From NCBI GenBank assembly GCA_002299895.1, contig DBOC01000014.1:1-64000 (forward strand): DNA of 64,000 bases, read 5' to 3'. The DNA is from Sphingomonadales bacterium UBA656 (GTDB lineage: Bacteria > Pseudomonadota > Alphaproteobacteria > Sphingomonadales > Sphingomonadaceae). A program made the translations under genes and the position numbers. This document shows, in pieces, positions 31,050-39,935 of the stretch. Every line of letters begins with the position of its first letter. Positions within the stretch are counted from its first letter, which is position 1. Under the pieces are notes generated by a model that did not search any database, was not told the origin of the DNA, and saw nothing but the letters and a program-made list of their open reading frames with translations.

Positions 31050-31078
31050 TTGACGTTTACGCTAACGTAAACTAGTGA
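31050..31078 (+). promoter_or_regulatory. LiuR-like operator and promoter upstream of the MerR gene
   Basis: TTGACG (31050-31055) and TAGTGA (31073-31078) are 17 bp apart. The spacer contains GTTTACG-ctaa-CGTAAAC (31055-31072), a perfect 7-bp dyad. TTTACGNNAACGTAAA is the form described for LiuR (MerR family), which controls branched-chain amino-acid and acyl-CoA catabolism in proteobacteria. The dyad lying between the boxes is typical of MerR activators. It predicts autoregulation of the regulator and the downstream dehydrogenase. Confidence 0.7.
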
Positions 31079-31106
31079 CGTTAGGGCAACCAAGAGGAAA
31101 GGCGCT

Positions 31107-31559
31107 ATGGTATCTGTAACGCGCGACGAAAGGCGGACCGATGCAACCATCGACACGCCCGACGCATTTAATCGAGAATCCTATACGATATCCGACCTAT
31201 CGGTCGAATTTGAGGTAACGGCGCGTGCATTGCGCTTTTACGAAGACCAAGGGTTGATCTCGCCGGAACGTATGGGTTTGGCGCGTATTTATTCCAAGCG
31301 AGACCGAGCGCGTTTGGCGTGGATATTGCGGGCTAAACGCGTTGGATTTAGCCTGGCCGAAATCCGTGAGATGATCGATCTGTATGACTTGAATGATGGC
31401 CGTAACATTCAACGCCGCGTGACCATTGAAAAATGTCGTGACCGCATCAATCTGTTGAAGTCTCAGCGCGATGATATCGAAAGTGCCATTAACGAGCTGA
31501 CCGAATTTGTTTCAACGGTGGAACAGGTTGAGGCTGCGGAAAAATCTGCTGCCGCTTAA
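31107..31559 (+). CDS. liuR: MerR-family regulator, LiuR-like
   Basis: MerR-type DNA-binding regulator (150 aa). The N-terminal winged helix-turn-helix (YTISDLSVEFEVTARALRFYEDQGLISPER, about 26-55) is followed by a dimerisation helix (RRVTIEKCRDRINLLKSQRDDIESAINEL). There is no obvious metal-binding Cys cluster at the C-terminus. A LiuR-type operator sits in its promoter, and the next gene is an acyl-CoA dehydrogenase after 32 nt, so the regulator probably controls acyl-CoA or branched-chain catabolism. The name is an inference from operator and context. Confidence 0.85.
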   Translation: MVSVTRDERRTDATIDTPDAFNRESYTISDLSVEFEVTARALRFYEDQGLISPERMGLARIYSKRDRARLAWILRAKRVGFSLAEIREMIDLYDLNDGRNIQRRVTIEKCRDRINLLKSQRDDIESAINELTEFVSTVEQVEAAEKSAAA

Positions 31560-31591
31560 CACCTTATTCACCGCTATCTGAAGGACCGACA

Positions 31592-33391
31592 ATGCCAAGC
31601 TATACCGCCCCCGTTCGCGACACGCAGTTTATCCTTAAAGAAGTTTTGGGTGTGGAGCGCTACGCCAATCTGCCCGGGTTTGAAAACGCCAGCGTGGACA
31701 TGATTGATGCGATCCTAACCGAGGGCGCCAAATTTGTAGAAAATGTGCTGTTTCCGTTGAACCAAGTCGGGGATCTTCAGGGTTGCACCCGCCATGAAGA
31801 TGGCAGCGTGACCACCCCTGATGGTTTCAAAGATGCTTATAAGCTCTATTGCGAAGGCGGCTGGGGCACATTGTCGAGCCCTGTGGAATTTGGCGGGCAG
31901 GGCATGCCGCACATAGTTTCTATGGCCTTTGAGGAACTCATGACGAGCTCCAACATGGCCTTTGCTATGTATCCCGGCCTAACGCAGGGCGCTGTGTCCG
32001 CGATACTGGTCAAGGGTAGCGAGGAACAAAAGGCCAAATATGCCCCGAACATGATTTCGGGCAAATGGGGCGGGACTATGAACCTGACCGAGCCGCATTG
32101 TGGTACCGATCTTGGCCTTATTCGGACCAAGGCAGAGCCCAATGGAGATGGCAGCTTTGCCATTTCCGGTACCAAGATTTTCATCTCTTCAGGCGAACAT
32201 GACCTAACCGAAAATATCATACATTTGGTCCTCGCAAAAACACCCGGTGCGCCGGACAGCGTTAAGGGCATATCTTTGTTCATCGTGCCGAAATTCCTCG
32301 TGAATGACGATGGATCGCTTGGCGCACGCAATGCTCTATCCTGCGGTTCGATTGAACATAAAATGGGCATTCACGGCAACGCAACCTGCGTCATGAACTA
32401 TGACGGCGCTACCGGCTATTTGGTTGGCGAAGAGCATAAGGGCCTTGCGGCGATGTTTATCATGATGAACATCGCGCGGCTTGGTGTCGGACAGCAGGGC
32501 TTGGGTATTGCGGAAGTCGCGTACCAAAATGCGGTGCATTATGCGCAAGACCGCCGTCAGGGCCGCGCTTTGACCGGGCCGCAGGATTTGGAGCAAAAGG
32601 CGGATACTTTGTTTGTTCACCCAGATGTGCGTCGTATGCTGATGGACGCAAAGGCGTTTACTGAGGGCATGCGTGCCTTGTGCCTATGGGGTGCGTTACA
32701 GGCCGATTTACTGCATCATGCGCAAACCGAAGAAGAGCGGCAGACCGCCGATGACTTATTGTCTTTGCTGACCCCTGTGATCAAGGGTTATGGCACGGAC
32801 AAGGGCTATGAAGTCGCAACCAATGCGCAGCAGGTCTATGGCGGTCATGGCTACATCGCAGAGTGGGGTATGGAGCAATATGTGCGCGATGCCCGCATCG
32901 CGATGATCTATGAAGGCACCAACGGTGTTCAAGCCATGGATCTCGTTGGCCGGAAACTCGCCCAAAATGGCGGCCGCGCTATTCAGGCGCTTTTCAAGAT
33001 TGTGGATGAGGAATGCACTGCTGCCAAGGACGGGCCGCTGGCGGATCTGGCCGCTCGTCTTGAGAAGGCCAATGGCGATTTGAAGGCTTCGACCATGTGG
33101 TTCATGCAAAATGGCATGGCCAATCCGAATAACATCGGCGCGGGCGCGCATCATTATATGCATATCATGGGCATTGTGGCGCTTGGTCTGCAATGGTTGC
33201 GCATGGCGCAAAGCGCGCAGAAGGCATTGGATGCAGGCACAGGAAATGCGGCATTCTATGAAACCAAGCTGGTGACAGCGCGTTATTTTGCAGAACGACA
33301 TATGCCAGATTGCGGCGCGCTCCGTCGCAAGATTGAGGCAGGAAGCGAAGCCATCATGGCGCTCACGCCCGAAATGTTCGCAGCGGCGTAA
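31592..33391 (+). CDS. acyl-CoA dehydrogenase (long DmdC/FadE-like form)
   Basis: FAD-dependent acyl-CoA dehydrogenase (599 aa), longer than the 380-aa typical enzyme. Family features are LTEPHCGTDLGLIRTKAEPNGDGSF (FAD/substrate block) and the catalytic Glu in MIYEGTNGVQAMDLVGRKL. The extended C-terminal domain (about 470-599) is seen in MMPA-CoA dehydrogenase-like proteins, but the true substrate is unknown. A GAAGGA ribosome-binding site lies upstream. It follows the LiuR-like regulator closely and is probably in its operon. Confidence 0.9.
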   Translation: MPSYTAPVRDTQFILKEVLGVERYANLPGFENASVDMIDAILTEGAKFVENVLFPLNQVGDLQGCTRHEDGSVTTPDGFKDAYKLYCEGGWGTLSSPVEFGGQGMPHIVSMAFEELMTSSNMAFAMYPGLTQGAVSAILVKGSEEQKAKYAPNMISGKWGGTMNLTEPHCGTDLGLIRTKAEPNGDGSFAISGTKIFISSGEHDLTENIIHLVLAKTPGAPDSVKGISLFIVPKFLVNDDGSLGARNALSCGSIEHKMGIHGNATCVMNYDGATGYLVGEEHKGLAAMFIMMNIARLGVGQQGLGIAEVAYQNAVHYAQDRRQGRALTGPQDLEQKADTLFVHPDVRRMLMDAKAFTEGMRALCLWGALQADLLHHAQTEEERQTADDLLSLLTPVIKGYGTDKGYEVATNAQQVYGGHGYIAEWGMEQYVRDARIAMIYEGTNGVQAMDLVGRKLAQNGGRAIQALFKIVDEECTAAKDGPLADLAARLEKANGDLKASTMWFMQNGMANPNNIGAGAHHYMHIMGIVALGLQWLRMAQSAQKALDAGTGNAAFYETKLVTARYFAERHMPDCGALRRKIEAGSEAIMALTPEMFAAA

Positions 33392-33415
33392 ACACCCACT
33401 GCTGTGCCACAAAAC

Positions 33416-33447
33416 AAAATGCCGGGATGATGAGTCCCGGCATTTTT
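33416..33447. terminator. bidirectional terminator between the acyl-CoA dehydrogenase and cysK
   Basis: AAAATGCCGGGA (33416-33427) pairs with TCCCGGCATTTT (33435-33446), and T-rich ends follow on both strands. It ends both convergent genes. Confidence 0.85.
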
Positions 33448-33450
33448 CGT

Positions 33451-34371
33451 TTATTCGACCGGTAAGAAATCCGGAACCGATAAATAACGTTCACCGGTGT
33501 CATAATTGAAACCGAGTATGCGGCTTCCGGCAGGCAATTCGGGCAATTTCTGCGCAATCGCAGCCAGTGTCGCGCCCGATGAAATGCCCACCAGCATGCC
33601 TTCTTCACGTGCTGCACGGCGCGCCGTTTCTTTGGCATTTTCCGGATCAACTTGAATTACACCGTCAAGCAAAGCCGTGTGCAAGTTTGCCGGTATAAAC
33701 CCTGCGCCAATCCCTTGGATGGCGTGTGGACCGGGTTGACCGCCGCTAATGACGGGGGACAGTGTTGGTTCAACCGCAAATACTTTGAGATTTGGCCAAG
33801 CCTTTTTCAAAACTTCTGCGCAACCCGTGATATGCCCGCCCGTCCCGACGCCGGTGATCATGACATCAATCGGGGTGTCGGCAAAATCTTCCAATATCTC
33901 CAGCGCCGTGGTGCGGACATGGACGTTGATGTTGGCCGGGTTTTCAAATTGCTGCGGCATCCACGAATTTGTGGTTTGTGATACCAGTTCAAGCGCGCGT
34001 TCGATCGCGCCCTTCATGCCCTTTTCACGCGGGGTGAGGTCAAACGTCGCGCCATAAGCCAGCATTAAACGGCGACGCTCCAACGACATGGATTCGGGCA
34101 TGACGAGGATGAGCTTATAGCCCTTGACCGCCGCTACCATGGCAAGGCCCACGCCGGTGTTACCAGAGGTGGGCTCAATGATTGTGCCGCCGGGCTTAAG
34201 GCTGCCGTCTTTTTCGGCCGCCTCAATCATCGCAAGGCCGATGCGGTCTTTAATCGATCCGCCCGGGTTTGACCGTTCCGATTTAATCCATACCTCTGCA
34301 TTTGGGAACATACGTCCCATGCGGATATGCGGGCTGTTACCAATGGTTTCGAGGATAGATTGTGCTTTCAT
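33451..34371 (-). CDS. cysK: cysteine synthase A (O-acetylserine sulfhydrylase)
   Basis: PLP enzyme (306 aa) that makes cysteine from O-acetylserine and sulfide. SNPGGSIKDRIG places the PLP-lysine at Lys41. EPTSGNTGVGLAM and VGTGGHITG bind the substrate and phosphate. SSGATLAA is the C-terminal PLP contact. The start overlaps the MFS gene stop by ATGA. It is followed by a terminator. Confidence 0.96.
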   Translation of the reverse strand: MKAQSILETIGNSPHIRMGRMFPNAEVWIKSERSNPGGSIKDRIGLAMIEAAEKDGSLKPGGTIIEPTSGNTGVGLAMVAAVKGYKLILVMPESMSLERRRLMLAYGATFDLTPREKGMKGAIERALELVSQTTNSWMPQQFENPANINVHVRTTALEILEDFADTPIDVMITGVGTGGHITGCAEVLKKAWPNLKVFAVEPTLSPVISGGQPGPHAIQGIGAGFIPANLHTALLDGVIQVDPENAKETARRAAREEGMLVGISSGATLAAIAQKLPELPAGSRILGFNYDTGERYLSVPDFLPVE

Positions 34372-35696
34372 CGACTTTTTCCTCTATATTGTGGTTCGAA
34401 TGTGCGCGCGTTTTTAAGCTCAGGGAATAATCCCGCCCAAATGGCTGTCACGAATATGGCACCAAAACCACCAAATACAACTGCACCGACGGGGCCAAGT
34501 GCCGCTGCGGCCAAACCGGATTGCAATTCGCCCAATTCATTGGATGCAGAAATGGCGAGGCCGGATACCGAACTTACGCGTCCGCGCATCTCGTCCGGCG
34601 TGTTAAGCTGCACAAGCGATGAGCGCACATAAACCGACAACATGTCCGAAGCGCCAAGCACCACCAGCATGACTAAAGCGACCGCCATTCCGGCCGCCAT
34701 ATTGAGGAAACCAATGCGGGCATCGCCGAAGATATGCGTACCGATTTCATGGCTGAGGCCGAAGCCGATGGTCGCAATGCCGAACACCACCACCGCCCAA
34801 AGCATTTTTGCACCAACATTATGGCGCAATGGACGGAAGGTCAGCATCAAAGCCACTGCCGATGCGCCGACTGCGGGTGCAGCACGCAACTGCCCAAGTC
34901 CATCTGGTCCAACCATCAAAATGTCGCGCGCATAGACAGGAAGCATGGCGGTTGCGCCTGCCAACAGCACAGCAAATAGATCCAGCGTTATGGCACCGAG
35001 CAGAAAGCGTTCCGACCAAGTGTAACGCATACCATCGACCATTTGGCGGATGGGATGGATTTTCCTTTCCATCGGCGGCGGATAGACGGGCCGCACGCAA
35101 CTGAGACTAATCGTAGCCATCAACATAAGGCCAGCCGAGGCGAAATATGGCAATGACGGGCTTGCGGCGAACATCAGGCCACCTGCCGCCGGGCCAATCA
35201 CGGAACCGATTTGCCAAGCAATCGAGCTTAACGCAATCGCGCGGGGTAGGGATGTGGATGGCACGATGTTGGGGCCAATCGCCGACATGGATGGCCCGAC
35301 AAACACGCGTGCCACGCCGTGCAATGCTGCAAACAAGAAAAGGAGAGGGAGGGTAAGTCCGTCCACATAAGTGAACCAACCCAAGGCAAGCGCTACCAAC
35401 ATATCAATGCTATTGGCGAGCCGCGCCACCGTCCGCCGTTCCCAACGATCTGCGGCCCATCCGGCTACAGGCGTTAACAGCGCGAGGGGAACAAACTGGA
35501 CCAGCCCTAACAGCCCCAGCTGCAACGATGCCTCGCGTATCGACATGCCATAATCGCTACGGGCAATATCATAGGCCTGATAACCGATGACAACGACCAT
35601 AGCCATGGTGGCAAGCACCGCCATAAAGCGCGCCATCCAGTAAAAACGGAAGTCAGCGATTTTTAATGGATGAATTTCAGCTGAGGTGTCAGTCAT
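34368..35696 (-). CDS. MFS transporter (EntS/MFS_3-like)
   Basis: A 442-aa polytopic membrane protein with about twelve spans. The MFS motif-A region is visible (GWAADRWERRTVARLANSIDM) and motif RGRVSSVSGLAISASNELGE lies in the second half. The pattern resembles EntS/MFS_3 efflux proteins, but the substrate cannot be read from sequence. It overlaps cysK by 4 nt and lies 87 nt after the AspH gene on the same strand. No cysteine-linked function is implied. Confidence 0.85.
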   Translation of the reverse strand: MTDTSAEIHPLKIADFRFYWMARFMAVLATMAMVVVIGYQAYDIARSDYGMSIREASLQLGLLGLVQFVPLALLTPVAGWAADRWERRTVARLANSIDMLVALALGWFTYVDGLTLPLLFLFAALHGVARVFVGPSMSAIGPNIVPSTSLPRAIALSSIAWQIGSVIGPAAGGLMFAASPSLPYFASAGLMLMATISLSCVRPVYPPPMERKIHPIRQMVDGMRYTWSERFLLGAITLDLFAVLLAGATAMLPVYARDILMVGPDGLGQLRAAPAVGASAVALMLTFRPLRHNVGAKMLWAVVVFGIATIGFGLSHEIGTHIFGDARIGFLNMAAGMAVALVMLVVLGASDMLSVYVRSSLVQLNTPDEMRGRVSSVSGLAISASNELGELQSGLAAAALGPVGAVVFGGFGAIFVTAIWAGLFPELKNARTFEPQYRGKSR

Positions 35697-35783
35697 ATCC
35701 GATTGGCCTATCGGCTTGCGCTAGCAAGTGCAAGGCAGGGGCGCCTCGTCAGCGACAAAGTTGCATTTTGTATGCCGCGCAGA

Positions 35784-36974
35784 CTATCCTGCGTCTTCTG
35801 GCGCGCCATGATAATCATTGATCGTTTCAAATATCGTTGTCAGCGCGGCGCGTTCGTCCGGCGATATTTCCGGACGCCATATTTCAAAAAGCAAAATAAC
35901 GCGTGTTTCGTTACTTTTGTTCCAAGCCTCATGCTCAAAACTATCATCGAAAATCAAAGCTTCGCCCTCGCGCCAGCTTCGGGTTTCATTGCCAACGCGG
36001 ATGGCACAATTATGCGGGACGATTAACGGAATGTGGCAGATGAGGCGGGTGTTTAACAGGCCATGATGCGGCTGAATATGCGTGCCTGGTTTCAGTAGCG
36101 ACCATAATGCAATCGGCGATCGTTGATCGATTAGCGGCATGGGGGCTTGCTGGAGCGCCTGCATGGTTACTGGGCAGCGAGCAGCGTTTTCGGCTACTAT
36201 TTTACCGTTGCGCCAAAAATAATAAGCGCCCCATTTAGGGTCGTTAATCAGCGGATTTGCAGCACGTGGTCGGTCGCTATTTACCTCCACATATGGGGCA
36301 AAATCCTGACCATCCGCTAAAACCGCGCGCAATTCCGCCTGCATTTCCGGCACAGCCTGTTCGATTTCTGCCAGCCATGGAAATTCGCTGCGTTCGTAAA
36401 ATTGGCGTTGCGGCAAACCTGGAAAATAAAAGCTTGAAGGCTGCTGCAGATAAAGCTGCTTATGACCAAGCAACAAATCCACAGCGGTCCCGACCCTGCC
36501 TTCACGGCTAAAGCCAGCCTGATGAAGGCCCTCAACCAGATGCTGTTCAAACTTGATATGCACTTGTTCTACAAAGTCACGCGCCCGTTGAAGCATTGGC
36601 TGAAGCGCAGCCGGCACATTGGGTATGTGCGTGGACTGATTGAGGGCCGCTTGAAAGAAGGATTTTGCGGCGCGGTCATCGCCTAACCTAGCCTTTAACT
36701 CGCCGGATAGTATTAGCGCAGGTAGATTGCGTGGCTCCATATCAAGCTGGCGCTGCAACGCCGCTTCCTCGCCCGATGCATCGCCAATTAGGTTGCAAGC
36801 TTGCGCCAATAGCAACCAAGGCATTTCACTTTCTGGAAGCTCCGCGAGCAAACGTTGCGCCATGGCGCCGTCGCGCCGCTGAACGGCTGCTCTGGCGTCG
36901 CTGATGATATTGGAAGTCCCCGCGTTCATGCCTTGCTTTAAGCGCAATGGCCGCGGCTTTACCAGCCCCATCAT
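35784..36974 (-). CDS. TPR plus aspartyl/asparaginyl beta-hydroxylase domain protein
   Basis: A 396-aa protein (or about 381 aa if Met at 36929 is used). The N-terminal ~150 residues are tetratricopeptide-like helices (AVQRRDGAMAQRLLAEL, EAALQRQLDMEPRNLPALILSGELKARLGD). The C-terminal half is an AspH-like 2-oxoglutarate/iron fold: HIQPHHGLLNTRLICHIPL with the His ligand, RSWREGEALIFDDSFEHEAWN with the second His, and the Arg that holds 2-oxoglutarate. The substrate is unknown. It sits 22 nt downstream of the uvrD-type helicase on the same strand. Confidence 0.85.
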   Translation of the reverse strand: MMGLVKPRPLRLKQGMNAGTSNIISDARAAVQRRDGAMAQRLLAELPESEMPWLLLAQACNLIGDASGEEAALQRQLDMEPRNLPALILSGELKARLGDDRAAKSFFQAALNQSTHIPNVPAALQPMLQRARDFVEQVHIKFEQHLVEGLHQAGFSREGRVGTAVDLLLGHKQLYLQQPSSFYFPGLPQRQFYERSEFPWLAEIEQAVPEMQAELRAVLADGQDFAPYVEVNSDRPRAANPLINDPKWGAYYFWRNGKIVAENAARCPVTMQALQQAPMPLIDQRSPIALWSLLKPGTHIQPHHGLLNTRLICHIPLIVPHNCAIRVGNETRSWREGEALIFDDSFEHEAWNKSNETRVILLFEIWRPEISPDERAALTTIFETINDYHGAPEDAG

Positions 36975-36995
36975 CGCGCGCCCTGCGCTGGCGTT

Positions 36996-39299
36996 TCAGC
37001 TGATACTTACAAAGCTATCCATCACCCGCTTGCGGCCGGCCTGCTCAAAATCGATTTCCAGCTTATTGCCTTCAATCAACACAATGGCGCCATAGCCGAA
37101 TTTTTCGTGGAAAACGCGGAGGCCAAGGCTGAGATCGCTTCTGCCCTTGTTTCCGAGGCTCACTGCGCTGCGCGTGTTTTCCGCTATGCGTTGCGGGCGG
37201 GGATTGAAACCGCCCGAGGTGGCGGCACGTTGCCATCCGGGGCCACGCGCATTGCTTCGGCCCTGATTGGCGGCAGCCAAATGCGCGAAGGGGTCGGATT
37301 GTTCGCTCCAATTTGCGCGCCACATGGATGCGCCACCCGTCATGGTCTGTTCTGCCTCAATATGGTCGAGCGGTAGCTCTTCAATGAAGCGGCTGGGGAT
37401 ACTGCTGGTCCACTGGCCATAAATACGTCGGTTTGCGGCATGGATGATGGTGCATTTGCGCTTGGCGCGGGTGATCGCGACATAAGCCAGGCGGCGTTCT
37501 TCCTCCAAGGAGGCTAGGCCACCTTCATCGAGCGCGCGTTGCGACGGGAAAATGCCTTCTTCCCAGCCAACCAAGAAGACATTGTCATATTCCAAGCCCT
37601 TAGCGGCATGGATGGTCATGATGGTGACGCTGGCGCCGGTGTCGCCGCGATCATTGTCCATGACGAGGCTGACATGCTCCAAAAACTCGCCCAAGGTTTC
37701 ATATTCTTCCATCGCGCGGGCAAGTTCGCTTAAGTTTTCGAGCCGGCCCGATGCTTCGGTACTGCGTTCGGCTTGTAAGACGGCTGTATAGCCGCTTTCG
37801 TCCAATATCAGGCGCGTCAAATTGGCGGGCGACATCGACGCCGCTTCATCACGCCAGCGGGCAATGTCGACCACAAGGTCCGCGAGTGATTTTCGCGCCT
37901 TGCCCGTCAATTCATCGGTCCCCACCAAACGCGCCGCGGCCACAGATAAGGGCGTGCATTCGGCGCGGGCCAAGATATGCATTTTTTCTACAGCCTTGTC
38001 GCCAATACCGCGCTTAGGCACGTTGACAATCCGTTCAAAAGCCAAGTCATCAGCGGGCTGATTGACGATGCGTAAATAGGCAATGGCATCGCGAATTTCC
38101 GCGCGTTCGTAGAAACGAAAACCGCCGACTATCCGATAGTTGACGCCGATTTGTATGAAGCGGTCTTCAAATTCACGCGTCTGATGCTGCGCCCGAACCA
38201 AGATGGCGATATTGTCGAGACTTTCGCCTTTATACTGGATCGCCTCAATTTCCTCGCCGACGCGGCGGGCTTCTTCGGGGCCATCCCATACGCCGATAAT
38301 CCGGACCTTTTCGCCATCGTCTAGTTCGGTCCACAAGGTTTTGCCCAGCCGTGCGCTGTTGGCGTCGATCAGGCCCGATGCCGCGGCAAGAATATGCGGT
38401 GTGCTGCGGTAATTCTGCTCCAGCTTGATTGTCTTTGCGCCCGGGAAATCCTTCTCAAAGCGCAGAATGTTCGCAACCTCCGCCCCGCGCCAAGAATAGA
38501 TGCTTTGGTCGTCATCACCGACACAGCAGATGTTTTTGCGTTTCTGCGCCAACAAACGCAGCCAGAGATATTGGACAGAGTTGGTATCCTGATATTCATC
38601 AACAAGGATATATTTGAACTGCGCCTGATATTTTTCGAGGATGTCCCTGTTATTTTTCAGCAGGTTCAGGCCATGCAGCAACAAATCGCCAAAGTCGCAG
38701 GCGTTCAATGCCAGCAATCGCGCTTGATACAGCGCATATATGTGCCGCCCCTTGCCATTGGCAAAAGCTTCATTGTCGGCGGCGTCCAAATCGGCGGGTG
38801 ATTTGCCGGCATTCTTCCATTTGTCGAGTAAGCTCGCAAGTCCGCGCGCGGGGAAACGCTTCTCGTCCAAATCCTCGGACTGTATAAGCTGCTTTAACAG
38901 CCGAATCTGATCGTCCGTGTCGATGATCGTGAAGTTGCTTTGCAGGCCAATGATTTCGGCATGGCGGCGCAGCAGTTTTGCGCCAATGCTGTGGAAGGTG
39001 CCAAGCCATGGCATCCCTTCGACCGCTGACCCGACCATTGCGCCGATACGTTCCCGCATTTCGCGTGCCGCTTTGTTGGTGAAAGTGACGGCTAGGATTT
39101 CTGACGGCCATGCTTGGCGCGTGTACAATATTTGCGCCATACGCGCGGTCAGTGCGGCGGTTTTGCCCGTGCCTGCGCCTGCAAGCAGAAGCACAGGCCC
39201 TTCGGTCGTCAGCACAGCTTCACGCTGCGGTGGATTTAACCCACGCAACCAAGGCGGTTCCGTTTGCGACGGATCAGTCTGGACCTCAATTTCTGACAT
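36996..39299 (-). CDS. uvrD: UvrD/PcrA-type ATP-dependent DNA helicase
   Basis: Superfamily 1A helicase (767 aa) acting in nucleotide-excision and mismatch repair. The Q-motif NPPQREAVL and Walker A GAGTGKTAAL (41-50) lie at the N-terminus. Motif II is VDEYQDTN, motif III is GDDDQSIYSWRGA, motif IV is QNYRST, and motif VI is VAITRAKR. The C-terminus matches UvrD/PcrA proteins. The start at 39299 is one of several in-frame Met codons near the N-terminus (39299, 39320). No clear ribosome-binding site decides between them. Confidence 0.95.
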   Translation of the reverse strand: MSEIEVQTDPSQTEPPWLRGLNPPQREAVLTTEGPVLLLAGAGTGKTAALTARMAQILYTRQAWPSEILAVTFTNKAAREMRERIGAMVGSAVEGMPWLGTFHSIGAKLLRRHAEIIGLQSNFTIIDTDDQIRLLKQLIQSEDLDEKRFPARGLASLLDKWKNAGKSPADLDAADNEAFANGKGRHIYALYQARLLALNACDFGDLLLHGLNLLKNNRDILEKYQAQFKYILVDEYQDTNSVQYLWLRLLAQKRKNICCVGDDDQSIYSWRGAEVANILRFEKDFPGAKTIKLEQNYRSTPHILAAASGLIDANSARLGKTLWTELDDGEKVRIIGVWDGPEEARRVGEEIEAIQYKGESLDNIAILVRAQHQTREFEDRFIQIGVNYRIVGGFRFYERAEIRDAIAYLRIVNQPADDLAFERIVNVPKRGIGDKAVEKMHILARAECTPLSVAAARLVGTDELTGKARKSLADLVVDIARWRDEAASMSPANLTRLILDESGYTAVLQAERSTEASGRLENLSELARAMEEYETLGEFLEHVSLVMDNDRGDTGASVTIMTIHAAKGLEYDNVFLVGWEEGIFPSQRALDEGGLASLEEERRLAYVAITRAKRKCTIIHAANRRIYGQWTSSIPSRFIEELPLDHIEAEQTMTGGASMWRANWSEQSDPFAHLAAANQGRSNARGPGWQRAATSGGFNPRPQRIAENTRSAVSLGNKGRSDLSLGLRVFHEKFGYGAIVLIEGNKLEIDFEQAGRKRVMDSFVSIS

Positions 39300-39386
39300 A
39301 GGCGAACAGTTAGGGAACATCGCTACAAACCGCAAGCGCTGTTCGGTCGCATGGGAGAACTAAAATGCGCCGGAAAGTGCGCACCC

Positions 39387-39935
39387 CTAAATTGCGGCAG
39401 GCCGTAATAATGTCAGTTTGGCTTTGCCGACATTGCGGACAGTGTCGACTGTGAAGCCCTTGACCTCTACATCTTCTTTTATGCTGGTCTCGACGCTGAT
39501 CCAGGCGGATGGGGCGAACCAACCAAAGCGGACCAACTTATCCAGCGCGACTGAACCCGCGCCGCTCAAATAAGGGGGATCCATCAAAATAATATCCGCT
39601 GGCTTGATTGCGGTGCCTAGCGATAACACCGAAGATTTACGTACATCGCTTTGGTCTTTTGCGCCAAGCTTTTGGATGTTCGCGGCAAGTGCATCGAGTG
39701 CCAGCGCATCCTGCTCAACGAAGGTGCAATGCGCTGCGCCGCGCGACAAAGCCTCAAGCCCAAGCGCGCCAGACCCAGCAAAAAGATCAAGAACACGCAA
39801 ATCCTCAAATGAGCCCAGTCGACTTGTGAGCATGGAGAATAATGTCTCACGCGTCCGGTCAGCGGTGGGGCGGGTTGTGTCGCCTTTCGGCGCAATCAGC
39901 GGTCGTGAGCGCCACTGTCCAGAAATAATACGCAT
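39387..39935 (-). CDS. rsmD: 16S rRNA (guanine(966)-N(2))-methyltransferase RsmD
   Basis: RsmD (182 aa) methylates G966 of 16S rRNA with SAM. RIISGQWRSRPL is the family N-terminus. LDLFAGSGALGLEALSRG (49-66) binds SAM, and DPPY at 119-122 is the N2-guanine methyltransferase motif IV. The start overlaps the stop of the pseudouridine-synthase gene (TAATG), a pairing common in alphaproteobacteria. Confidence 0.95.
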   Translation of the reverse strand: MRIISGQWRSRPLIAPKGDTTRPTADRTRETLFSMLTSRLGSFEDLRVLDLFAGSGALGLEALSRGAAHCTFVEQDALALDALAANIQKLGAKDQSDVRKSSVLSLGTAIKPADIILMDPPYLSGAGSVALDKLVRFGWFAPSAWISVETSIKEDVEVKGFTVDTVRNVGKAKLTLLRPAAI

